From Membranipora membranacea (lineage: Eukaryota > Bryozoa > Gymnolaemata > Cheilostomatida > Membraniporidae), in the NCBI GenBank assembly GCA_914767715.1, contig OU612065.1, positions 186,001-250,000 on the forward strand: a stretch of DNA of 64,000 nt, written 5' to 3'. Below, one piece after another: positions 12,322 to 25,800 of the stretch (position 1 is its first letter; every line of letters begins with the position of its first letter). The notes beneath the pieces are model-generated. The model searched no databases, was not told where the DNA came from, and was given only the letters and a program-made list of their open reading frames with translations. Made by a program: the position numbers and the translations under genes.

Positions 12322-15300
12322 TTACTCAACAAGTCGGCCATCAGCAGAGGAGTAGCCATGCTCTATCATCTTCTCAAACACAGCTCCAAACTCCCTTAAG
12401 AACAACTCATTATCAGCAGCAAACTCTCTAACCCAGCTAGCTCCGTCATCATCCACCTTGAAGCATGTCTCATATGTGCATCCGGTAACCTCTCCATCAC
12501 TAGTCACTTCGGTCATCTCCATGATAAGAGCCATATCTGCGTTTAGCATCATCGTAGTAACAGGTGCACCCGTGTTTGGACGTACTAGACCTGAACTTGT
12601 CTGTCAACCATCAAATTGTTACAATATGAATAACATGTTGATCATACTTTAAAGCTCTTTGGAAAGTTGAACAGTCTTATGTACAATATGTCAGAGTGTT
12701 GGTATAACAATATGTCAGAGTATTGGTAAACATTCACAATAATGTAACTATACAAGTGTACAGTATGACAAGGAATCACCAAATGTGAGACAATAATATG
12801 TGCAGTAGTGAATAACATATTGACTCTCATCAGTGACTTACCCATTCATACTTAGGGTTTCTCCGACCTCCAACATTTTTTGATTCCCAGTTTAACCCAG
12901 CATCAAGCATGTCAATGTAGTACTGGTTATTGAAAGTCTTTTGTCGCTCAACCCATGCATGTCTGAACCCTGAGCCAAAAGGTCGAGCCTGGCCTATAGT
13001 GTGAGCGCCTGCAATATTATATACTGTTATACAGGAACTGCAAGAGCAGTTACAGTACATGCCATCAAGGAGAATGGTGCCATCAAGGAGAATGGTGCCA
13101 TCAAGGAGAATGGTGCCATCAAGGAGAATGGTGCCATCAAGGAGAATGGTGCCATCAGGGCCCTGGTGTCATCAGGGTGCCAAGCATAACACTCATCTCA
13201 AACCAACGATGTTTACTTCTGACTTAGCAATATATTTCACATCACAAGTTTTATTGTTCTGACACAGTTTGAGCTCAGACATGATTATTAAAAATATGTA
13301 GTAATTATATATAATAATAATTATATATGTAGTAATTATATATATGTAGTAATTATATATAATAATAATTAGATATATGTAGTGATTACTACAAATTATA
13401 TCCAGGGATTAGATTTATGTGGTGTATAAATTTAGTATGTGGTGAAGTCAAAGTGCTCAGACGGCTACAATGTGAGTAAGCGGCATTACACTAGCGGCAT
13501 CTCACCGCAAAGTACGCCAATAGCTTTATTGTCAAATATGCTATCTAGTTTTTGTGTCACATCTCTTTTTGAATATTTTCCTTCTATCCCATTATAAGCC
13601 CCAGTATCTCACCTAATATAGCAACAGTCTCCTTCACACTGAATCCAAACATGTTTGCAAAGTAGTCTATAATGAGAGACCTGTCAGTCCAGAGAGCCTC
13701 AGGGAATTCATGCTCGGCGTCTGTATTAGGAGACGTGGTACAGTCTACCCTACCTTGTCTGAACCTGTATACACATATAATCACACAATCACACATTATT
13801 TAGTAGAAGATTTCTACCCAGGTTATTGAAGGATAGAGCAGCAATCATTTCAATTTTGAATTTTAATCTTCTCGCAAGAATACACTCAATTACGATATTT
13901 GATCAACTTTGCTAACAAATATGACCTTTCAATATCCTGTTTTTGTAACTTTTTAATGCACTGGGAAATAAAGAGAGCAGCCTGTTACTCAGTTAGGAGA
14001 CTGGAGCTGAAATTTCATCACATCTGATAAATATATCCCAAGGAAAAGGACGAGTTAAGATGCCACATATAAATAATAATTACAATGATAGGACAATGCA
14101 AATGGAGTAGTTTGTGTGCGAGATTGCTCATACGTGATCGGTGGATGTTCTTCATTAGGGTTGGTACAATCCTGACGTCTACACTGAGAATTCTCACTAG
14201 CATACTGAATAGCTTCCATACCAGCCAGGGCCCAGAGATCTGCTCTAGTAATACACTCAGTCAGAGCAACACCAGAATTAGTCTCAGATGTGCTGTAAAA
14301 CTCATCCATTATATCTATATAAACCTGCAAACCTACAATAATATAATATTGGCGTAGTGGTTAGGATTCGAGCTTCTCAATCTGAGAGTTGCAGGTTCGA
14401 ATCCCGGTCGCTACCCATTCTGCCGAAGGAGGTGAGCTCTCCGATCAATGGCCTAGCTTGCCCACCCTTACATAGTACAAGGGTGCGCTAATCAGATGGG
14501 ATGTATCATGTATCATATCTAATGTAACCATATTCTCATTGGCCCCGAAAGGGGCATTGAATAGGAAAATAAAAAAGTTCTTTTTTTTTTACTCTTATAT
14601 TCACTGGGTGGATTATACTGTTGTGTGATTATATGTCACACGCAAGTCAACATATGCTGGTGATGAAAAAGTTGTTATCGACAGATTTGAGGTGGGAATA
14701 AAATAACTCTGATGTTGATAAAGTGAGGAGATAATTTCACAGAGTACGGATACATCCCAACTCTGAGATGTTTTTTCATGTAGATTGGTAAAAGCGCAAT
14801 AAATTTTAAGATAAATCGCCAAAATTAAATAAGATTAAAACAAAAAAAGATAGTGTAAAAAATAGAAATAAACCATCTATGGTAAGCGTATTTGTGACTC
14901 ATAACATCTCACTCGTGACACCTGTCGGCTGAGAGTAGAGTACTCACTAGTCACACCTCTCGGCTGAGAGTAGAGACTTAGAGCATCTCACTCATCACAC
15001 ACGTCGGCTGAGAGTAGAGACTCGTCACACCTGTCGGCTGAGAGTAGAGACTTAAAGGGTATCCAATAAGGTCTAACTTACTACTTCATTATCAGAAATG
15101 AGAAGTAAAATGAGCCTTACCGCCATTATGATCAGACACCATGTTAATACAACCATCACATCGATCTCCGACGCAGTCATGGAAAGAAAGTCTAGCCAGT
15201 CCTCCAATCAGTCTATAACTTCCGCCATCATCAGCCAGTATGAGGTCGTGTATCTGTGCTCGGAGGTCAGTCACTTCATCCTCAGTCAGACTCGTTACAA

Positions 15301-16233
15301 TGGATGAAACCTGCAGCTCGTCACAAAGCATAGTATGATATTGGCAGGTTAATAATCATATACCCTACAGGAGTTTAATCTAGCTAGAGTTTAATTTCGC
15401 TATCTGGATCTGGTACTAAATTTCGCTAGTAGGCTTACTAGTGAAAATTTTTAAAAAATGTCAAAGCTGGGAATCGAACCCAGGGCATAACTCTCCATCT
15501 GATTGCAAGGCAGACACTTAGACCACTACACCACACTACCTTGCATGCATAGGTAAGGTGTATTCCTGTATAATTGTACACTGTTTATAAAACTATGGTG
15601 ATTGAGTTTAATTTAAGATACACTAAATTTCGCAACCTAGGCAACAACGCGGAAAGCGAATCCTAAATGCCGCGAAAACTAAACTCCTATAGGGTAGGCA
15701 AGCTTCGATTTTATCCTACAAGATTTTTCTACCCGCTGCAGCCAGTTATATGCTGTTTTTTTTTCGGTTTTCGACTGAATCTCCCAAAATTGAATGGTTC
15801 AAAATAAATTTCGTTCAATCAGTGATGTTACTGTAAGAATCTTTAGACTACTGGTAATTTTATTACTAGAATACCTGCAGCTTGATCGCCTCTGGTAGTT
15901 ACTTTTGTTCATACAATCCTATTTATTTAATATCAACACTATGATTCATCAGACGGTTGACCATAAAATAATATAATATAATTCTTTCAGGTATAAACTG
16001 ACTGAATCCTCGTTTGTTAGCTTCAATTTCCATCAATTACATCTCAATCTCAATCACACTCAGACGATTATATCTATATCTAGTTTGTGTACACCGTAGA
16101 CTTTTTAATATACGAAATTATAATTTTTACACACATTGATGTTATGAGTTTATACCTTAGTGAAGTGGAGGATGAACAGCAGAAGAGTCAGCTGTGAGAT
16201 AATAGAGAGAGGAATATATCTAGGAGAGGCCAT
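12322..16233 (-). CDS. Secreted plant/fungal-type heme peroxidase (putative ascorbate-peroxidase-like family)
   Basis: Reduces hydrogen peroxide using a heme iron; probably secreted. Six exons join in phase to 354 aa: 16233-16156, 15310-15121, 14332-14134, 13764-13613, 13008-12842, 12600-12322. Exon 1 is a signal peptide with hydrophobic core ISQLTLLLFILHF. The distal heme site is GLARLSFHDC, with catalytic Arg66 and His70, followed by GDRCDGCIN. ITRADLWALAGMEAI and TFRQGRVDC are family landmarks. The proximal heme ligand is His209 in AILGAHTIGQA. The C-terminus (MMLNADMALI, then FGAVFEKMIEHG) matches the family's last helices. The substrate cannot be told from sequence. Such peroxidases are typical of plants, fungi and protists; relatives annotated as ascorbate peroxidase occur in some invertebrates. 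The spliced host gene argues against contamination. Introns hold tRNA-derived elements and an 18-bp tandem repeat. Confidence 0.9.
13060..13158. repeat. 18-bp tandem repeat in peroxidase intron 4
   Basis: About six copies of a unit containing CATCAAGGAGAATGGTGC, just upstream of exon 5. Because 18 is a multiple of three it reads as KENGAI-type peptide repeats, but it lies in an intron. Confidence 0.85.
13281..13382. repeat. AT-rich repeats around TATATGTAGTAATTA
   Basis: Several imperfect copies of TATATATGTAGTAATTA and ATAATAATTA in peroxidase intron 4. Confidence 0.6.
14345..14590 (+). repeat. tRNA-derived SINE in a peroxidase intron
   Basis: The head has a box A, TGGCGTAGTGG, and a perfect box B, GGTTCGAATCC, about 42 bp apart. 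A unique body follows, with GGCCCCGAAAGGGGC near its 3' end, then an A-rich tail and a run of ten T, the expected Pol III stop. The acceptor and T stems pair poorly, so it is a SINE rather than a tRNA gene. It is antisense to the host gene. Confidence 0.65.
14908..15055. repeat. Degenerate tandem repeat around GTCGGCTGAGAGTAGAG
   Basis: Four copies of TCGGCTGAGAGTAGAG with spacers of varied length containing CTCRTCACAC, in peroxidase intron 2. Confidence 0.75.
15463..15543 (-). repeat. tRNA-derived sequence (tRNA-Ala-like pseudogene or SINE head)
   Basis: On the minus strand, box A TGGTGTAGTGG, an anticodon-loop-like CTTGCAA (anticodon TGC), a well-paired T arm CTGGG/CCCAG around TTCGATT, and then TTTTTT. 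The acceptor strands (GGTAGTG and CTTTGAC) do not pair, so a functional tRNA is unlikely. It lies in the intron between peroxidase exons 1 and 2. Confidence 0.55.
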
Positions 16234-16749
16234 CTCACTACTCCAGTCAGTACTGCTGACAAGATAACCAAACTCACATACACACCTTATATTTATATAC
16301 CGCTGTCGCCGTGGTATCAACAAGTGATGAAGGACCTCATTAGTGTGTCTATAAATTAGAGTAACAACTCCCCACACCTGTCATTAATATGAAAAATATT
16401 AATTAAATTCACCAACCATCAATTGAAGAATTTCAATTTTGATCTACAAAGTATGTACTGATGTCAATGTTTATGTATTTCATGTTGCAGGACTATTATT
16501 AAGCGACAGAAGAAGCCTCTTATAACAGGCGATCCGAAGATGTCCGTGTCTAGCAATCAACATTACAGACGTTCATTGAGTTAACTCAGTAAATACATGT
16601 GCCCTAATTATCTACCCATCTCACATTATCTACCCATCTCACATTAGACCCTTGATGAAGAGGATGGTGAGCTTCACCCTCCGCCTAATACGAGTTTGAG
16701 AAATATAGAGAAATACTTGACTGGGGTTTTATCTGATTTATCAACTGTT
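16234..16749. other. Short intergenic between peroxidase start and FAM193 end
   Basis: About 0.5 kb separate the peroxidase start codon (16233) from the downstream end of the FAM193 gene. It must hold the peroxidase 5' UTR and promoter. I see no certain TATA box. Confidence 0.4.
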
Positions 16750-16755
16750 TTTATT
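16750..16755 (-). terminator. Candidate poly(A) signal AATAAA
   Basis: AATAAA on the minus strand, about 60 bases after the stop of the candidate last FAM193 exon (16816). It supports the transcription unit ending here. Confidence 0.5.
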
Positions 16756-16815
16756 GTATCATCAAAGTAATCAAGTTACAGTGGCAGTAGCGATTTAGTT
16801 TAACACCTGTATGGT

Positions 16816-19800
16816 TTATGAGCCAGCGCCAGAGCCAGTCCCAGCGCTGACTCGGCTACTGTGATTTACAATCACACTAAATAAAGTTGGATTTGGCCAG
16901 CCATAGATTGAAAGAGCCTCTTCAGCATTTCTTTGATTTCTAAGGCTATATTAAAACATCAGCATCTGCCAGAAAATCATATATCAGAACTTACGGCGGT
17001 GGGTAGAAATAAACACAACGACAGAAAAATATCAGAATTCACTCAGCGTCAATCCTCAATCAAACTAGAACAGAAATTGGGGGTTACATAGAAGACACAG
17101 CACTAATATATTATCATCTCATCATTAAAACATTTCACATATATTCAATATATATGTATGTCCATATAAGTGTGTCTCACTCTCAACCATGTGAGCTTCT
17201 CAGAGCCGGCAGCGTTACACAACAGTATATAATGTAGAGGCAGCATCGCTCCTCTTATACAATACTTTCAGTTGTGACATCTCATACCATTCTGAACATG
17301 TCAGTCTTTCTCCTTACTCAACATGTCAGGCCTTTTTTCTTACTTAGCTGTAAATCTTTCATATTCATGTTGACAGCTATACGAGCTTTAGGTGCAGGAG
17401 CAGACAATACAAATCTGTCAATGAAATGCTATAATATCAATGTAACCATGGGGAGATAACCATGGGGAGATAACCGTGGGGAGATAACTACCGACACATA
17501 ATACTGATATCAGTATTGTTATATATCTGTGACTCAAACTTAGTCAGACAAAAAATAGTGAAAGCTCACATAACTCCGATATATATATATATAGAGAGAG
17601 CAGGTGGAATATAGATTACAGTGGAAAGATCCACAACAAGTTAGTATGCATCATATTGATTTACACCAAAATTCATATTTGAAATTCAGAGTCTGCCGCC
17701 CAAGTGTAAATACTCAAGTCGGCATTGGACAAACGAATCAGGCTGAAATTAACAATACACATCTAAAGCACTCATATTAGCTGGAAAGATGATTTATTGT
17801 ATAGACATAGTCTTTTTATTGCGTCTTACATCTTATAATGTATGAAGTATTCCTACCTTTTAAACTCATTGAGTTCTTTCTCAAAATCATCGTCATTTTC
17901 CTCAATATCATCTTTAGGTAGAAAGACTTCATCCACTCCACTCTCTTTACTTCCTCCTGCACTAGATTTACCTCCAGCAGCTCCGCTTCGCTGCTGCTGC
18001 TGTCTCTTATTACCAGCCTGCTGCTCATAAATACAAATATACCCCAAATATACCACAAATATTACACAAACATACCACAACATGCTAATACTGTATTAAT
18101 TCACTTAGAATTAAGTGGTGGTTCACATTAGATATGTAAGAAAAAATATGAGCAAAGGAAACATAAGTACAGAGTGGTTTTAAGGCAGGAAACACATGAG
18201 GGTATCTTATTGTGACTAATACCTCTACTAACTAACATAGAAACTTAGTGCTGAAGAATATACAGGTAATGATTCAGCTCATTGACCACAATTTCTAGAA
18301 TTTGTAGATAAAATCAGTAATAATAGCTTGCTTATTGATATTTCAACTGAATCCAGCAGACTCCAGTCACAGCAATTCAGATTTAACTCAAACTCTTTTC
18401 TAGCTAAGTCAAATTCTATTCAGAATTATGACAAACGGAATTGATTAATGGATCTCTGCTGTGTACTACACCATCATAATAAAAGTCCAAGTATCATTCA
18501 ATACTTGTAACACTGTGCAGTAATTCCCAGCAGGGAGAAATATAAACTTACATGATTAGAATTAGAGATTACTCTGCTTCCTCTGGAAATTGATCCATTT
18601 CCTAGCCGGCTACTCTGATTGGTGGATTGTTTGCCCTGATTAGCTGCTTGTTTGATGTGATTGGTTGATTTAGTAGTAGGGATAGATTTATTATCCTCCT
18701 GACCATCTGGTTGTTGTCGCTGCTGTGTATACAGGTTAGAAGTATCCACACCACCTCTCAATGTGTTCTATATAATAAAACAGAATGACTCTCATATATT
18801 ACTAGTTTCCAGCCTAATATGACACAGGTTAGGGTTTACAGGCAGACAAGCAGGAGTCTATGAGAGAGAGAATCCAATAGTCCTACATACCCGATGTTAT
18901 TGTTATCTTTATGATATAAACATTCACTGAAATCAGGTAATGGCCTGCACAGAAGACAGAGTGATCAACTTACCTTTAAACTAATACCATGAGTAGATAA
19001 CTTGGGTTCAGATTCTGTTTTTTGCTTTAAGTGATTTGGCATCGTATTATGATTTTTCTTTATGTCGTCTTTCTTATCTGATGTAGATCTGTAACAGGAA
19101 TATACTGTATATCAACACTGTATAACAACACTGTATAACAACACTGTAAAACAACACTGTATAACAACACTGTATAACAACAAAAGCAACAACACAGCTG
19201 ATATGGCGACTAGTCACAGCTTACTACATGCAAAACAAGCAGGAAAGTCATGGCATCATGTACCTGTTCTTTTTGGAGCTGGTTTGTTCAGAATGTGCAG
19301 ACAAATTATTGTGTGTTCTGTTTTGTCTGGTCACAGTAGCAGCTGAGTTAGTAGTTATCCCCCCTGCTGCTGCTGATTTAGCGTTATTAAGCTGGTGTTG
19401 AGAGTGATCTGATGGTTTATGCTGTGAGCCTACAGTAGTATTATTCCTGATAGATTCCTTATTAGGCTGAGCTCCTGCTGCCAGGCTCACACACCTTATC
19501 TGTTTATTATTAGCTGCTGCCGCTGCCGCTGACTGGTGAACTTGCTGCTGATAGTTAGTCTGATTGTTGCTGACAGCAGACCTCTCTTTATCAGGAGTAC
19601 GTGACTTCTCAGACTGTTTCGTCTCATTTCTAACATGGGAGACAAAATAAGACACTTGTTACACATTGTATTAAAACTTTCACTGCATTTTACACTCATT
19701 AATCATATTTCACATTATCTGTACCAGCCTATACTGATGATATTCACTATCCGGGTAAAAAACCTCAGTCTCCCTCGAGTCTCCCAGACGACATAACATA

Positions 19801-22800
19801 TTTATATACATTTCGGTATCCAACATGTTGAAGATGAGATGTCCGGACATTTTGATGCTTAGTTGACCTAATATGTTGAGGCTCAGAATTAACTCACCTA
19901 GTTTTCTCTTGCTTTTTCTCTGCTGTCTCATGATGTTTGCCGGGTTTTTTAGCATGTACTTGTTGTTGTGATTGGTTGGCGGTGTTGGGGGTCGTATTAG
20001 GTTTAGATTTCTGAGCTTGATTGGATGAGGAGATGGATTTCTTGTGATGAGGGATAATCCTATCACTACTATCGCTGCTGCTATCCACTTCACCATCGCT
20101 GTCAGAGTTTGATGTTCTGTTGGCTATCGTAACGTCAGCATGACGAGCAGCTGACACGGGTCTAGCAAGCAGCTCCTGCTTACGTGCCTTCTGTTCAGCC
20201 TAAATTTAAATCACAATAACTATAATCTCATCCGCAGAACTCTAACACAGAGAAAATAGAATGGGGCTTCGTTTATCATCAGCAAGTGATCCACATATAT
20301 TTATATATATAATATATAATATATATACATCTATATAATACATATGCATAATATAAATGAGTGACAGGCTTGGTTGCGATTTGAGTCAGGGAATCAGACC
20401 ACATTTGTACCTTTTTGAGTTTCTTTCTCTGCTTCTTGTCAAGTTTTGGTGTCTCACTACCAGTGACATCTTCTCCGGTGATAAACTTGACTAAGTCATC
20501 CACAGCTGGGTATTCTTTAGCTGGCTTAGTCTTAGTCACGATAACTGGCTTCTGTGCCGATAACACAACTTGACTGGCCTGTAACATTAAAATAGTAAAT
20601 CAGCAATCGGTCTAACGGAACAACAGAACTGAGAAACAGTCTAACCATACAACAGTACAGATATAACGTCTGCAAGCACAGCAATATGGGCTCAATGATT
20701 ACCTCCATATCACTATTAACGTGAGACACACAGACAGAGTACAAATATATAGTATATAGTACAGGCGGAGAGATAACATACCCGATGATAATGATTATCA
20801 CTGCACGGTGGAGGAGGATGTGTAGATGAGCAGGATGATGAGGAGGCTGTAGTAGCCGATGCGGTGGGTGTTGTTAATATTGAGGCGGCTATGTTAGCTT
20901 GCTGATCTCGTAATGCATCTTTCAGCTGTTTAATCGGTACCAGATTGTGGCCTTTAGCACAGGGGTTTGAGGAGTTAACAGTAGCCTTCTGTTTCTTCTT
21001 GAGTCTGAGCCGTAATCTCTCTCTTATCTCCGCGTAGTTTTTACTAGTCGGAGCTGGTGGTGGCTGAAAACAACATTTCTACATATCTACTGTCATCATT
21101 CACACAGCTACTCGTAAGTAATAAGATAAAATAACCGAAATCTAGTCGATACATCCGAACATTGTTATGCGGATATACTGAAATATAAAATATACCATTA
21201 AGTTAATACAGTGTATATACACTGTAATATATATGCTGTATATATTACACCGTAATATAGTACACTGTAATATATTACACTGTAAGATAATACACTGTAA
21301 TATAATACACTGTAATATAGTACACTGTAATTCAATACACTGTAATATAATACACTGTAATATAATACACTGTAATATAGTACACTGTAATATAATACAC
21401 TGTAATATAGTACACTGTAATATAATACACTGTAATATAGTACACTAATATAATACACTGTAATATAGTACACTGTAATATAGTACACTGTAATATAATA
21501 CACTGTAATATAGTACACTGTAATATAATACACTGTAATATAGTACACTGTAATTTAATACACTGTAATATAATATACTGTAATATAATACACTGTAATA
21601 TAGTACACTGTAATATAATACACTGTAATATAGTACACTGTAATATAATACACTGTAATATAGTACACTGTAATATAATACACTGTAATATAGTACACTG
21701 TAATTTAATACACTGTAATATAATACACTGTAATATAATACACTGTAATATAGTACACTGTAATATAATACACTGTAATATAGTACACTGTAATATAATA
21801 CACTGTAATATAATACACTGTAATATAATACACTGTTATATAATACACTGTAATATAATACACTGTAATTTAATACACTGTAATATGAATATGAGAACAA
21901 AGCAGAGCTGTGTAACTGATAACTCAGTCTCGCCGATTTTACCTTAGGAGGGGAGGATGAAGATGGTAACTGAAATTCAAAAGCATATTCAGAAATCTAC
22001 TCATAATGTACAAATGCTGCATGTTTCTATTTAGCCTATTCATACATACCTCGTTACCTCAACAACAGTAGTAGCAAGTAATATAAATAGTGTCTTTTCA
22101 AATGGCAACAAATAACCAAAATTAGGAGAATATCTACCATAGAGAGGATCAGTCAGCCATTCGGCGCTCGTGATCAAGAGGGTGACAACTTAGTTTTATC
22201 ATAAATGTTTCGATTAATTACCATTGAAAGAAAGCAGCCTGATTCTCTAATGAAGTATTATGATAAAATATTATCTCCCGATAGGGGGAACACGTCCCTC
22301 GAATATCCCAACATAAGTAGGTACGCCGAATCTATACAGAGACATAGGAGGGCACCCTTAGTTATACTTGAGATAATGTGACTTAGTTTATAATACTGAA
22401 ATAGACAGACAGTGTGAGTGTATATATTAGCTTACCTGACCATGTCCAAAGAATTCACAATAACAGCAGTCACAGTATTTACTGTCCTTCTGATTAGAGG
22501 CAGAAGTAGACGAGCTTTGTCCTGAACAACTACCATCATCATCATCATCGTCGTCGTCATCATCATCTGAGTTAGTGTGAGAACAGCCTCCTCCTCCTCT
22601 TCCTCCTCCAGCACAGACAGACTCTGTGTCTGCATACTGCTGAATACTGCTCATGTAAATATAATAAATATATATAATAACTATAAATAAGCTCTGTATC
22701 TGCTTATTATTCTCTAAACACAGCATAATCAACATCTTACTGAAAAGTTACCAATATTTATTGACAAAATATATTGCAAAATATATTGCAAAATTTATTG

Positions 22801-25800
22801 AAAAAATTTATTGACAAAAATTATTGACAAAATTTATTGACAAAATTTATTGACAAAATTTATTGACAAAATTTATAACCGATATATATTACCGATATTA
22901 TCAATATTCATTACCGATATATTATAATGAGCTACACAAGAGATAAAACACATATAACATAACAATGTGAGTACCTCACCTGCACTTAGAGACATGAGAA
23001 TGATGATGTGATAGTTTTTCTTGATTAGTTATTTTTTTCCTGTCCGGATGATGTAATGTTTTACTAGAGGCAGTTGTGGTGTGAGTTTTACTTTTAGAGG
23101 TCACTGCATGTTGACAGCTTGTCACTGAGCTCGTTGTCTTACTGCTTACAGTAGTCACTGGCTGCTGAATCACCAGAGTAAGAACATTATAATATATACC
23201 AAGTATCAGTCTAATAATATCTACAGAGTATCAGTCTACTATAATATGGAAGAAGACAACGGTTCAGCTGGCTCCAGACTCATAAAAACTATCATTGTGC
23301 CAGCAATCAAAAACAATGAAAATTCATCTGTCTTTTTGTGCAGCCAAGCATTATTTCCAGACTACCACCCAAGATTGAAAATTCCCAAGCCATAATACTA
23401 ACCGTCCAGGAGAAATTGTGGGAGGAGCTTACATCGTGTTTGATGGGAGGAACTTATTCAGTGTTTCATGTGATGAGCTTACCTCGTGTTTGATGGTTTG
23501 GTTTCCACTGCCGGTGACAGGATATTCTGATTTTCCAGCACTGACATTAGTCACTGTGGAGGCAGATGCTAAAATACTGGACAATGATTTAGAAGTCGGT
23601 AAACCAACTATGCCACTGAAAGCCGGTGCTCCATTAGCAAATGCCTGAAAAATAAATATGTCATATTATAATGTGGGGATGTTTGGTGGGTGGACGGTGG
23701 ATGGGCGAGCGTAAGGAAGTAACGACCAATCAGTGCAGGGGCAGTGGCAATTAGAGTTGTGCCATGAGGCTTTCTATGGTATATTCACACTAAACCAGTT
23801 AAACAAGGTTGCCGATTCAGGATCACAACAATGAGTTTCCTTTGCCTCTCATCATCAATGTAACATGGTAGCATGGTACTATGCGTTACCAGCTATGTAT
23901 ATATGTGTGATAGCCAATCAGAAAACACTGAACTGATCATTAAATGAGATAACCTTCCCACTTTAAAATCAAAGTCAGTCCTAATAGAACAAATCTCTCC
24001 ATTCTTCAGACAGTTCTGCTTTATTAAGATATTTTCCATAATGTGATACTCAGACTTATTTGAGCCTAGATACTTGATATCTGTGTACTTACAGTGAGTT
24101 TTTGATAAAGCTCCAGTGATTCTCCAAGCTTCTTACAGTTCTCCTTAGATAGCTTAGCGGCAGCGTTAGCCATGATTCTCTCAGTGTTAGGAGGCGCTGC
24201 CGGCGTATCCATGATTGTGGTGCTGGCTGCCGCCGCCGCTGAGCAGCTGGTGGTGGTTGTGTTTGAGTTATTCAGTGGCCCCCTCAGATGTCTCCAGCAC
24301 TCATCTGTATGAAGATGATGAGGTGAGTTAGCAGCCTCTGGATTAGCCAGCAGACAGGATGGCTGCACATCCATAGTCATTTTCTGCCATGAATGCAACT
24401 TGGAGGCAGTAGTCGCTCTGTTAGACAGCGGAGCGGATACGGAAGTAGAAGTTCTGACCACAGGTGTGTGAGGTGAGGGTACAGGTGACATAGAATCCAG
24501 AGAGAACGCTGTAAATATAACAATATCACATACAGGATCTAGTCTGCTACATCATCACCTCATCACTAAAAGAGGATATAATGATTGACTAATAGTGTAG
24601 TACCGGGACACGTAGATCCTGAGGTACTAAGAGATAATCTCACCTGACGGGTTGAAGGGAGGAGGGGGGGAAGGTAATAAGTCTGATCGATTAACTCGAG
24701 TTGTACCACTACTCGTATAACCAGCTATCTCAGGGAACATGTAGTTCGTATATGCGCTAAGTGAACTTAGAGAAGGTCCGCTGTCCATTCCACCTACAAA
24801 AGCAGACAGTAGAGTGACCTCTCATCGTACGCATCTTAGTAATGTATGTCAGTATACTTTGCTAGGAAATTACTTACGTATGCGCTATAAGTGTGGTATT
24901 TACAGTTTCTTCAGTTGGAGGTTTTTACCCTTTATACACATACAGGTACATAATATGTATTTTTCTATTACATTGAACCATGTCTTTTCCCCACCAGCAC
25001 CCATCTCCACAAAATATAATTATTAAGTTGGATATATGAATGAAAAGAATGACGGGACTTATTAACCCAATATTCACTTTCTGCTATTTTATGCCATTCA
25101 CAGCCCGGCCCAACAACATTATCTGAGGAAGTATCATTTCATAGCAGGACAGAAATCCATGTAAGTAGAAGTTAAAACATCTACACGTGAATTGGCTGTT
25201 TATTATAGGTCTTTTCATGTGCTCTATGTAATTCGTCAGGGATCAAAGATACATACTAAGTGGAATATGAGAGTGATTAAGCTGACTTTGTTCCGATGAT
25301 GTTAGCACAGAGTGTCGAGGCTTGAGCTGATCTTTAATACAAGGAGTGAGAGGAGATGTAGAGTTAACAGCTGCCTGAGAGAATGGTGATGTAAACGCTG
25401 ACCCAATTCTACCTCCCACCTTCTTCTGCTGCTCCTTTAACTATAAAAGACAAGTCATCATATATAAGGTATGTAAGGGGAAATAAACCAACACCTACTG
25501 CAGTCTAAGCCAGGCCCACATGAGCCCACATGAGCCCACATGAGCCCACATGAGCCCACATGAGCCAAACATAGTGAAGCTAACATGAGGAGGTATATTC
25601 GACTGTACAAGGGAAAGGAAGTACACACAGCTGTAGGAGATATATCTATAACAATGATAATATAACATAGCTACAGTAGTCACCTTGTCCAGATGCTTGA
25701 CGAGCTGAGATTGGTTACTCAGTGACGCTGCTGCTGCTGCAGTAGCAGATACAGCAGCAGGATTATGATGTAGATTATAGAGTTGTGGTTGTAGCAGTGA

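Noticed and set aside
15463-15543. Functional tRNA-Ala gene
   Set aside because: The T arm and anticodon loop are good, but the two acceptor strands do not pair.
21198-21900. Long tyrosine/valine-rich frames on both strands
   Set aside because: Pure translation of a 15-bp tandem repeat inside an intron; a unit length divisible by three keeps several frames open.
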